DNA of 31,694 nucleotides from an uncultured Lachnospiraceae bacterium (GTDB lineage: Bacteria > Bacillota > Clostridia > Lachnospirales > Lachnospiraceae): positions 1-31,694 of the forward strand of contig CAJLUP010000005.1 in NCBI GenBank assembly GCA_905209865.1, read 5' to 3'. The stretch's first letter is position 1. Every line of letters begins with the position of its first letter. The translations under genes were made by a program, and so were the position numbers. Below are positions 15,984-23,161 of the stretch, in pieces. Under the pieces are notes generated by a model. The model was not told where the DNA came from. It saw nothing but the letters and a program-made list of their open reading frames with translations, and ran no database searches.

Positions 15984-16071
15984 AATCACCGGAAGTGCCA
16001 AAAGGCACATTCCGGGATTGTAAGCAGTCGCCAAGGTCTCGGGCAAACCCGAACTTTGGCTCATCGCCATG
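15984..16071. repeat. Copy B of an 88-base structured repeat element
   Basis: It shares about 90% identity with 6134-6220. Here the long hairpin is better paired: AATC, CCGGAA and GTGCC on one side match GATT, TTCCGG and GGCAC on the other around an AAAA loop (plus strand). The second stem is CGGG/CCCG inside GCCAAG/CTTTGGC. The base changes relative to copy A mostly keep stems paired (for example a C-G pair here for a U-G pair there). It lies directly against the dockerin-gene terminator and upstream of the MATE promoter, the same arrangement as copy A. Confidence 0.8.
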
Positions 16072-16072
16072 C

Positions 16073-16111
16073 AAAAATCCCCGCTCCACCTCCTGGTGGA
16101 ACGAGGATTTT
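16073..16111 (-). terminator. Strong intrinsic terminator after the dockerin protein gene
   Basis: A 17-bp stem (16074-16090 with 16095-16111, two G-U pairs) closes on a four-base loop. T5 on the minus strand and TTTTCTTC on the plus strand mean it could stop transcription from both sides. It starts about 47 bases after the stop codon at 16159. Confidence 0.9.
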
Positions 16112-16158
16112 CTTCACGCTCTTGCTCTTCACTTATAAAATCCGATCGAAACGTTCCC

Positions 16159-17787
16159 TTAAAAGGAATCAATTTTACCGCACACAAATCTTAAAATTTT
16201 CCTCAAATCTTTTATATCCACATTGTTGTCTTTTTCTACATCAGCCGCAAGCTTCTGTGTTTCATTCAATTCTGTTTTCTGACATATGCTGCGCAATACG
16301 ATGCGGACATCTCCGATCGCAACATTTCCATCCAAGTCCACATCTCCCTTTTTATATTCAGAAGCATCTGCCACAAAAGTACATCCATTTTCCTTCGCAA
16401 AAGTCTCTGCATATGTCCCTCTGTTTCCATAAACCGTAACCTGCTTTAAATTCACTCCGTTAAATGCGTCTGCCTCAACAGATTCCAAACTATCCGGAAG
16501 ATATAATTCTTTAATGCCTGTACAATAATTAAAAACATACGGCATAATGGTCTTAATTCCTTCCTCCAATTCTACTTTCGTAATGTTTGACCTTGAATTA
16601 AATGTTGTGTTGTCCAACACAACCGTTCCCGGCACTTTCACTTCCGTTTTTGCTTCCGGAATCGTCAACAGCAACGTCTTCTCTTTGTTATAGATACATC
16701 CGTCATAAGAGGAATACTTACTGTTTGCCTCTTCCACATGGATATTCTTCAAATTCCCACATACAAAAGTCTCTTTCTCATCATACCATTCCGTCTCTTT
16801 TGGAATTGTAAAACTCTCGTCTGCTTTTGCGGCCGGATAACATAAGATTTCTTTCAGATCCTTTGTAAAAAGTACTCCATCCACGGAGGCATAAGCCGTA
16901 TTTCCTTCGTCTACATAAATTGCCTGCAAAGAAGTCGCTCCAGATATCCCCTGCGTATTAACATAAGTAACTCCCTTCGGGATATCCAACGTTTTCAATG
17001 TACTGTTAAAAATATTGGATGACACAGATACAATATCCAAACCGTTAAATGTCTCCGGAATTTTCACCTCTGTCGTTCCGTCCTTTACTCCCACTACAGA
17101 AATACCGTTTGAAAAACCGACCATCGTATTATTCGCGCCGTTCAAACGAACCTGCACAAGATCCTGTGTTTTATGAGATCCTGAGAACCATTTTACGTCC
17201 GGTGCAAAATATTGTTCAGGATATGATGCTCCCCACGTACTGTCAGAGAAAAACCATTTTCCACCTGCATATACGATATTCCATGCATGACCCTGTCCGC
17301 CTGCCCAGCCGATAACATAAACTGCCGGAATACCTGCCGCATTAAGCATCGCTTTATACAGATTCGAATACCCTCCGCATACGGCTACTTTCTTCTTAAA
17401 AACATCATAGGGAGCAAGCCCGATATCTGTATCATTTGCCCCTGCATACCGTACATTTTTCACAATCCAGTTATAAATAAGTCCTGCCTTTTTATAATCG
17501 TCTGTCTCTCCCTGCACAATATCATTTTCAACAAACGCTTTGATTTCCTGTGCCTGTCCGTCGGTCATCGGAGCCAAAGACTGATCCCATGTCTTCAACT
17601 CCTCTTTATCACAATACTGAAGAAGGTTCAGCGCGTCTTGATTATACGTCAAATTAACCTCTTCCTTCGCCAGATCATAAATTGCCGGATCATTCTCAAC
17701 CGCATATGCCGGAACGGATGTCACCACTGTCGCAACTGCCGCTGCAAATATCAAAACACCTCTTTTTATCTGTCTTGTCTTTCTCAT
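16159..17787 (-). CDS. Secreted transglutaminase-like / leucine-rich repeat / dockerin protein
   Basis: A 542-residue exported protein. The signal peptide is MRKTRQIKRGVLIFAAAVAT to about residue 29 (PAYA). The transglutaminase-core domain (about 95-205) has the catalytic triad candidates Cys137 (VCGGYSNLYKAML), His167 (GHAWN) and Asp182 (FSDSTWG). BspA-like leucine-rich repeats (about 240-460) follow. The C-terminus is a type I dockerin with two calcium repeats (GDVDLDGNVAIGDVRIVLR and ADVEKDNNVDIKDLRKILR). The core may act as protease or cross-linker, and the dockerin should bind a cohesin on another protein. The start at ATG 17787 has GAGG upstream. It appears monocistronic, with its own terminator. 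Confidence 0.88.
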   Translation of the reverse strand: MRKTRQIKRGVLIFAAAVATVVTSVPAYAVENDPAIYDLAKEEVNLTYNQDALNLLQYCDKEELKTWDQSLAPMTDGQAQEIKAFVENDIVQGETDDYKKAGLIYNWIVKNVRYAGANDTDIGLAPYDVFKKKVAVCGGYSNLYKAMLNAAGIPAVYVIGWAGGQGHAWNIVYAGGKWFFSDSTWGASYPEQYFAPDVKWFSGSHKTQDLVQVRLNGANNTMVGFSNGISVVGVKDGTTEVKIPETFNGLDIVSVSSNIFNSTLKTLDIPKGVTYVNTQGISGATSLQAIYVDEGNTAYASVDGVLFTKDLKEILCYPAAKADESFTIPKETEWYDEKETFVCGNLKNIHVEEANSKYSSYDGCIYNKEKTLLLTIPEAKTEVKVPGTVVLDNTTFNSRSNITKVELEEGIKTIMPYVFNYCTGIKELYLPDSLESVEADAFNGVNLKQVTVYGNRGTYAETFAKENGCTFVADASEYKKGDVDLDGNVAIGDVRIVLRSICQKTELNETQKLAADVEKDNNVDIKDLRKILRFVCGKIDSF

Positions 17788-17956
17788 TCTTTTTTCCTCT
17801 TCCATATTCTTATTATAAACTACTATATACTTCTAAAAAATATCATATTTAGGGAAATACTTCAATAACTTTATCTTCTTTTCTGCCTATATTTTCGTCT
17901 GTTTTCACATCTGATTTTCCAACCTTTCTGCCTTCCTAAAATCATACAGAAAAATC

Positions 17957-18481
17957 TTATTTTTCCTTGCAAACACTGTTTAACAAACTTTTTATATCTT
18001 TGAGCTGTTCCCCGGAATACAGCTTTCCGTCAATATATAAATTAGGGGAAGTCCTGCACTGTTTCAGACAATTTCTTGTGCGCAGTTCAAATCGTCCGTC
18101 AGCCGAAATGCCATCCTTTTTTATTCCCAATTCCAGTCTAAGATTTTTCAGAATTTTCATTCCGTCTTTTTTTCCGCAGCGTTCGCCTGTACAGGCAATG
18201 ATCTCATGCGCCTGCTTTGTTTCCTTAATGCTTGGATACATTTTAATTAAACAATCCAAGAATTTGTCCGTAATCCCTGTAGTCTCCAAAACGCGCTGTT
18301 TTAGTTTCGAAGTGATACACCCTTCTGCTTCTTGAAGCTCTCTTAACAAGGCAATCACCATTTCCTGACTTCCCTTATCACGTTGTTTCCCATAATAAGC
18401 AAATATTTCTTCTATTTCTTCATTGTGCAGAAGCTCCTTTCCCGTTTGTTCCAGTGAACAGCTTTCTTTTTCTTTCAACAT
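17957..18481 (-). CDS. Stand-alone NuoE-like [2Fe-2S] thioredoxin-fold protein
   Basis: A 174-residue protein of the complex I 24-kDa/NuoE/HndA family: a helical N-terminal bundle (about 20-90) and a thioredoxin-like domain with four cluster ligands Cys97, Cys102, Cys138 and Cys142. The spacing Cx4C-x35-Cx3C is the classical one. Such subunits normally pair with a NuoF/HydB-type flavoprotein in NADH-dependent hydrogenases or formate dehydrogenases, but no partner gene is next to it. ATG 18481 with AGGAAGGGA upstream is the better start; a frame extension to 18517 lacks a ribosome site. Divergent from the FUSC gene. Confidence 0.88.
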   Translation of the reverse strand: MLKEKESCSLEQTGKELLHNEEIEEIFAYYGKQRDKGSQEMVIALLRELQEAEGCITSKLKQRVLETTGITDKFLDCLIKMYPSIKETKQAHEIIACTGERCGKKDGMKILKNLRLELGIKKDGISADGRFELRTRNCLKQCRTSPNLYIDGKLYSGEQLKDIKSLLNSVCKEK

Positions 18482-18521
18482 TCCTTCCCTTCCTTTCTCA
18501 TTTTTTATGTGATACATTTTT

Positions 18522-18550
18522 CATATATTTTCCATTCTTTCCTAAAACAA
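18522..18550 (-). promoter_or_regulatory. Possible promoter of the NuoE-like gene
   Basis: On the minus strand TTGTTT (18545-18550), a 17-base spacer and TATATG (18522-18527) lie about 40 bases before the start at 18481. The intergenic space is shared with the divergent FUSC promoter. Confidence 0.45.
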
Positions 18551-18567
18551 TTCTCTGACAATTCTTC

Positions 18568-18586
18568 AATTTGTCTTAAACAAATT
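18568..18586. promoter_or_regulatory. Palindromic operator candidate between the divergent genes
   Basis: AATTTGT and ACAAATT form a perfect inverted repeat with a five-base centre (CTTAA). It ends four bases upstream of the FUSC -35 box and about 18 bases upstream of the opposing -35. Size and position fit a dimeric regulator such as a MarR-type repressor, but no regulator gene is adjacent. Confidence 0.45.
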
Positions 18587-18590
18587 TTTA

Positions 18591-18619
18591 TTGACAAAGA
18601 ATGGTTCCGCTAGTATAAT
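18591..18619 (+). promoter_or_regulatory. SigmaA promoter of the FUSC-like gene
   Basis: TTGACA (18591-18596) and TATAAT (18614-18619) are both perfect and separated by the optimal 17 bases. The expected start of transcription is about 35 bases before the start codon at 18662. Confidence 0.88.
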
Positions 18620-18661
18620 GCCTCGTTGACTATCAGAAATTCAATCGAGGTGGACAACATT

Positions 18662-19711
18662 ATGACATTTTATCAGGAACTTCAGCTTAATCAGGCCGGA
18701 TCCAAATCGCTTATTGAAAATTGTAAAACACCAAAGGAAAAATTACATCATCTTTTCATTTATATTTTTAAAGTTTTCATAAATGTAGCATTTTGTGTTG
18801 CGTTTGTCACCGCATACAGTATGTTTTTCGGAAAGGATAACAGCATCGTAGGCGTCGTGATCCTGCTCTGTATTCTCGTATTCCGAAATGTCGATCTCGG
18901 CATCTATGCTCCTCAAAGCCTTTTATCGCTTTCCGCCATTTTCCTTATTCTTACATTTGGACCGAAAGCGGCTAATCTGCTCGGAACATTCGGAGGACTG
19001 CTCATAAACTTTGTATGTATCTGGATCCTCATGGTACTCGGATGCCACAACGTAATCTATTACAATCATTCAACACTTGTGCTTGGATATCTTTTGCTGT
19101 TCGGATATGACGCATCCGGAAGCGCTTATACGATGCGTCTTTTTGCCATGTTGTTTGGATTTATATTAACAGGACTTATTTTTTGGCGCAATCACAGAAA
19201 GAAAACATATAAACGCGGACTGAAAGATCTTTTTGACGAATTTGATCTTCATTCTTCCAGAAGCCGCTGGCAGCTTTTGATGGCTTGCGCTGTTTCAAGC
19301 GTAATTTTTATCGCTTCGATCTTAAATCTTCCGAGAGCGATGTGGGCAGGAATTGCAGCTATGTCCGTTCTGCTTCCATTCCGCGCAGATATCAAAAAAC
19401 GGGTATGCGGACGAATTCCGGGCAACCTGCTCGGCGGACTGATCTTTTTATTTGTTTTCCCTCATCTTCCCGCCGAACTTTACAGTGTTGTCGGAATCAT
19501 CGGAGGAATCGGCGTCGGATTTTCTGCAAGCTACGGATGGCAGGCTGTATTTAACTCCTTGGGAGCAATGATGATCGCCGTCAGCGTCATCGGTTTCCCC
19601 GGTGCTGTATTTTTCAGAATCGCCCAAAATATTTTCGGATCTTTGTACGCTCTTTGTTTTGAAAAAATATTTCACATTGTAACAGAACGAACCTTTAAAG
19701 CACAAGAGTGA
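18662..19711 (+). CDS. FUSC family inner-membrane protein (aromatic-acid-exporter-like)
   Basis: The only plus-strand gene. The 349-residue protein has about four or five hydrophobic helices in each half (about residues 35-175 and 212-330). They are separated by a charged linker (WRNHRKKTYKRGLKDLFDEFDL). This doubled layout and the second-half stretch KKRVCGRIPGNLLGGLIF are typical of the FUSC/YccS group, which includes aromatic acid exporters. ATG 18662 is chosen because GAGGTGG lies eight bases upstream. A strong promoter and a palindrome precede it. It ends 11 bases from the rlmH stop, converging, with no terminator seen between. The substrate is unknown. Confidence 0.75.
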   Translation: MTFYQELQLNQAGSKSLIENCKTPKEKLHHLFIYIFKVFINVAFCVAFVTAYSMFFGKDNSIVGVVILLCILVFRNVDLGIYAPQSLLSLSAIFLILTFGPKAANLLGTFGGLLINFVCIWILMVLGCHNVIYYNHSTLVLGYLLLFGYDASGSAYTMRLFAMLFGFILTGLIFWRNHRKKTYKRGLKDLFDEFDLHSSRSRWQLLMACAVSSVIFIASILNLPRAMWAGIAAMSVLLPFRADIKKRVCGRIPGNLLGGLIFLFVFPHLPAELYSVVGIIGGIGVGFSASYGWQAVFNSLGAMMIAVSVIGFPGAVFFRIAQNIFGSLYALCFEKIFHIVTERTFKAQE

Positions 19712-19722
19712 TTTCCATTTTA

Positions 19723-20202
19723 TTATTTATGGTACGGCTCTCTGTGAATAATCCTGTAACTTCTGTATATTTGTTCTAACAGGATCACTCTCATCAACTG
19801 ATGCGGAAACGTCATTTTGGAGAAGCTAAGGGCATAATCGGATCTGGCGAGGACTTCTTCTCCCAATCCGATTGAGCCGCCGATAACAAACGCAACATTG
19901 CTTTTCCCTTTGAGTCCCAGTTCCTCAAGCTTTGCAGATAATTCTTCCGAAGAGAGCATTTTCCCGCCGATCTCCAATGTGATCACATACATATCTTCTT
20001 TGATGTGCTTCAGAATGCGCTCTCCTTCTTTTGTCCGAATCGAATTTTCCACCGCTTCACTCGCCTGATCCGGCGTTTTTTCATCTGCAACTTCTATCAC
20101 AGTCAATTTGCAGTATTTACTCAATCTTTTTGAATATTCCGCAATCGCATCTTTTAAATATTTTTCTTTTATTTTTCCTACGGTAATCAATGTAATCTTC
20201 AT
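19723..20202 (-). CDS. rlmH: 23S rRNA (pseudouridine1915-N3)-methyltransferase RlmH
   Basis: SPOUT-class methyltransferase that methylates pseudouridine 1915 in helix 69 of 23S rRNA on the assembled ribosome. The 159-residue protein has the knot and SAM site FVIGGSIGLG, the SKMTFPHQLMRVILLEQIYR segment and the invariant C-terminus YRIIHREPYHK. The ATG lies nine bases after the HelD stop. No good ribosome site is close, so translation may depend on coupling to HelD. Confidence 0.97.
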   Translation of the reverse strand: MKITLITVGKIKEKYLKDAIAEYSKRLSKYCKLTVIEVADEKTPDQASEAVENSIRTKEGERILKHIKEDMYVITLEIGGKMLSSEELSAKLEELGLKGKSNVAFVIGGSIGLGEEVLARSDYALSFSKMTFPHQLMRVILLEQIYRSYRIIHREPYHK

Positions 20203-20211
20203 CTTTTCAAT

Positions 20212-22284
20212 TTATTCCTTATACACATACAATTCGTGGAGCGCCCGTGTCGCACTAATATAAAGCGCCTGTTTTTCGAAAGGATTCTTTCTTTTTCCTT
20301 TTACAACAAACACCTGGTCAAATTCCAGCCCTTTTGCCAAGTAATAAGTTGTCACAGTTAATCCTTTATGAAAAGCAGATGTATTCCGATCTACATAGGA
20401 CGCCGTAATTCCCCGCGTCTCAAGAAGTCTGTAAATATCAAACGCCTCTTCCTCACTCATGGCGATTACTGCCGCTGTTTCATATGCTTCTTTTTCCTTC
20501 GTTTCCTCTTCATTTTCTTCTGTTTTCTCGAGATTTAAATTAGATTCAATCGCGGCAAATATTTCCTCATCGCTCTCAAACGTTCTTTCTTCTACTTCTT
20601 TTCCATGCCTGTCCAAAAATTCAATTTCTTCCGTATGCCCGATTTTGCCGGCATAATCAGCTATCTCTCTCGTATTGCGGTAGCTTTTATTCAAAATAAC
20701 AGTTCGTATATTTTTTCCAAATATTTTCGGCAAAAATTTCAAAACATCTTGTTGTTCTTTTCCCAATGTCTGTGCCCCGTCTCCGAGTATGGTCATCTTA
20801 CAATCGAACAACCCTTTCAAAATAAGATACTGCAAATAAGAATAATCCTGCATCTCATCGATCACGAGATGCTTAATATTTTTATGTTCATTCCGGCCGG
20901 TCAGCCTGTACTTGACATAAAGCATCGGAAAGACGTCTTCATATTGGATTTTTCTGCGCTCATAAGGCAAATCCGACATCTGTTCCCTTCCACACTCTGA
21001 AAGCAATTTGTTATAAATTGCATATATATCTTTTGTTTCATACATTCTGTCAAATTTTTTCCTAAGAAATTCCCGGTCGTCCTCCTCGATATTTCTCCCT
21101 TTTAACGTCTCATAGGAATCAATAAAATATTCCATCACTGCGTCCATTCTTTTCAGAAGCGGAATCTGATAAAACTTAGAATAAAACAAACGAATGATCT
21201 CCTCTTCTGACAAACTCATTCCGCGAAATTCAATTTCACGAAAATCCATCAGTTCATCTTCAAGCACTGCAAAAAAGCCTTCTGCTTCACTGACGAATTC
21301 AGCCGACTGTTTCCATTCAAACCGCTCCTGCGCTTTCGGATCGTCAAACCGCATCATTCGCTCCAACTGATCATATCTGTCCTCACAATCTGCTGCTGTA
21401 TCTTGCAGTTCTTTATAAGCAAACAGATCAAAACTCATCTCTTTTATATTTTCTTCTCCCAGTTCCGGCAAAATGTGAGAAATATAGTCAGCAAACACAC
21501 TGTTCGGAGAAAGGATCAGCACATCGGAGGATTTCAAATTTTTCCGGTCATGATAAAGCAGATAAGCGATCCTGTGAAGTGCAATGGACGTTTTTCCACT
21601 TCCAGCCGCTCCTTGTATGACAAGAATTTTATCTTTCGTATTTCGAATGATCGCATTCTGTTCTTTTTGAATTGTCCGAACAATATTTTTCAGCTTAACA
21701 TCTCCACTGTTTCCAAGCTCCTGTTTCAGAATTTCATCATCAATCTTCACATCGCTTTCAAACCCATAGATCATCTTTCCGCCGCGTATTTTATACTGCC
21801 ATTTCGAACAAACTTCTCCTCGAATCACTCCTGAAGGCGCTTCATAGAATGCCTCTCCTTTATCGAAATCATAAAACAAACTGCTCACAGGCGCTCTCCA
21901 ATCATAAATCAACGGAGTCTTTCCCGCCCCTTCACTGAAATTACCTATCCCTATATAAAAAGGCTCTGCATCTTCTTCTGCTTCAAACAAAAAATCGACT
22001 CTGCCGAAAAAAGGGGAATCTGCCATTTTTTCGAATCTATGCATCAGCTTTGACTTGTCTCGATTCGCATTGACTTGCTGCAGCAATGCCTGCTGATTGT
22101 CATAATCTTCATACCCATATTGATCCATCTCTGTATAATTTTCCCAGTAATAATCGTGCATATTCTCGATCTCTTTCAATCCTTGATCGAGGTCTTTTCT
22201 GATTTCTGCCAGCCGGTTATTTAATTTTATATTCACATCTTCCAGAAAAAGCTTTCCATCAAACTGCCTGTTGTCTGTTCTCAT
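20212..22284 (-). CDS. helD: HelD-type UvrD/Rep-like ATPase (RNA polymerase recycling factor)
   Basis: Superfamily 1 helicase-like motor that in Bacillus binds RNA polymerase and releases it from DNA and RNA. The 690 residues begin with a coiled-coil N-terminal arm (about 10-80) followed by PFFGRVDF and YIGIGNF, family-typical. Walker A is GAAGSGKT (225-232), Walker B LVIDEMQD (473-480), motif III GDGAQTLG (501-508), motif IV NKSYRNT (about 532-538), and ISATRALHELYVY is near the end. GGAG precedes the ATG. It lies 32 bases after the alkylation-repair gene and nine before rlmH, so the three may be one transcript. Confidence 0.93.
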   Translation of the reverse strand: MRTDNRQFDGKLFLEDVNIKLNNRLAEIRKDLDQGLKEIENMHDYYWENYTEMDQYGYEDYDNQQALLQQVNANRDKSKLMHRFEKMADSPFFGRVDFLFEAEEDAEPFYIGIGNFSEGAGKTPLIYDWRAPVSSLFYDFDKGEAFYEAPSGVIRGEVCSKWQYKIRGGKMIYGFESDVKIDDEILKQELGNSGDVKLKNIVRTIQKEQNAIIRNTKDKILVIQGAAGSGKTSIALHRIAYLLYHDRKNLKSSDVLILSPNSVFADYISHILPELGEENIKEMSFDLFAYKELQDTAADCEDRYDQLERMMRFDDPKAQERFEWKQSAEFVSEAEGFFAVLEDELMDFREIEFRGMSLSEEEIIRLFYSKFYQIPLLKRMDAVMEYFIDSYETLKGRNIEEDDREFLRKKFDRMYETKDIYAIYNKLLSECGREQMSDLPYERRKIQYEDVFPMLYVKYRLTGRNEHKNIKHLVIDEMQDYSYLQYLILKGLFDCKMTILGDGAQTLGKEQQDVLKFLPKIFGKNIRTVILNKSYRNTREIADYAGKIGHTEEIEFLDRHGKEVEERTFESDEEIFAAIESNLNLEKTEENEEETKEKEAYETAAVIAMSEEEAFDIYRLLETRGITASYVDRNTSAFHKGLTVTTYYLAKGLEFDQVFVVKGKRKNPFEKQALYISATRALHELYVYKE

Positions 22285-22316
22285 CTGATTCTCCAGTCTG
22301 TTTTTCTTCTATTCTT

Positions 22317-23012
22317 TCAGCGTTTCAAACAGGTCAGCTGCTCTTTTTCTTCTTTACTGACTCTGTAAGACTCTCTGATTTTTTGTATTGCCTTATTATG
22401 TGTAAAATCGTCCAGCATATCCCTTTCAAGAAATCTTCTTGTCTTCTCTTGAAATTTCACATAACATACCGATAATGCCCATGCATTTCCCATTCTCACA
22501 TAATACCCTTCATGGTCAATGCCGCCAAAAATCTGAAGCAGCTCATCAATATGCTCCTCATCTGCAAAATGTGACATCAACGCAACAATCATAAAACGCA
22601 GTTCAAATTCGTTCCTGCTCTCTTTGTATTTTTTCAAATATTCAAACCAAAATTGCGGTTCCTGTTCCATAAATTTATAACTCATCGTACAGCTGTCGCA
22701 CACCGCCCAGTTACTGATCTTTGGAACGAACTCATCCAGCCGCTTTTTTTGCTCCTCTTTTGCCGCTTTCATATAGGCAATAACAAGCCCCCAAACAAGA
22801 AATTCTTCATGATAAGAGTCTTCTCCAAAAAGAGCATATGCCTCATCCAAATATTGTATACCATGATCTCTTGCCACTTTTTTTGCAATTTTCCGCAAAG
22901 CGGGAAGTCGAACTCCTATAACATTCTTCACTCCCGGAAGCAGTCTCTCATTAAATTGTTTGTAATCCTCTTCCGCCAAATTTTTCAGTTCTTCTCTTAT
23001 CTGCTGAACCAT
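22317..23012 (-). CDS. DNA alkylation repair protein (AlkD-like, HEAT repeat)
   Basis: A 231-residue all-helical protein of the AlkD/AlkC-related family, glycosylases that remove N3- and N7-alkylated bases without base flipping. The sequence shows the family-like GVRLPALRKIAKKVAR, EEFLVWGLVIAY and the NWAVCDSC segment that usually carries the catalytic Asp (here Asp of CDSC). The rest is HEAT-like helices. The ATG is preceded by AGGAGA. No clear promoter was seen in the 93 bases before the nfn terminator. Whether it is a glycosylase or a DNA-binding relative cannot be told from sequence. Confidence 0.9.
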   Translation of the reverse strand: MVQQIREELKNLAEEDYKQFNERLLPGVKNVIGVRLPALRKIAKKVARDHGIQYLDEAYALFGEDSYHEEFLVWGLVIAYMKAAKEEQKKRLDEFVPKISNWAVCDSCTMSYKFMEQEPQFWFEYLKKYKESRNEFELRFMIVALMSHFADEEHIDELLQIFGGIDHEGYYVRMGNAWALSVCYVKFQEKTRRFLERDMLDDFTHNKAIQKIRESYRVSKEEKEQLTCLKR

Positions 23013-23105
23013 TTTTCGTCTCCTGCTATCACATGTTATGATTTTACAAAAACTTTTTCAGAGCAAAAATTTTCTCTGCATTTATATCTCTTCGATATAT
23101 TAAGA

Positions 23106-23137
23106 AAGCTCCCTCTCCAAATCCGGAAAGAGAGCTT
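23106..23137 (-). terminator. Terminator after nfnB
   Basis: A 13-bp stem with two G-U pairs (AAGCTC...CC with GG...GAGCTT) and a six-base loop lies about 25 bases after the nfnB stop on the minus strand, followed by a short TCTT stretch. The T-run is weak on minus and stronger on plus (TTATTCTTATTTTT). Confidence 0.65.
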
Positions 23138-23161
23138 ATTCTTATTTTTCTTTATTTCTTT

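Noticed and set aside
15900..16187. Reading frame on minus across repeat copy B (similar peptide to that across copy A at 5966-6253)
   Set aside because: The shared peptide (AYNPGMCLL...LPVI) only reflects the repeated DNA element. The frames run through terminators and promoters, have no ribosome site, and the flanking peptides are unrelated.
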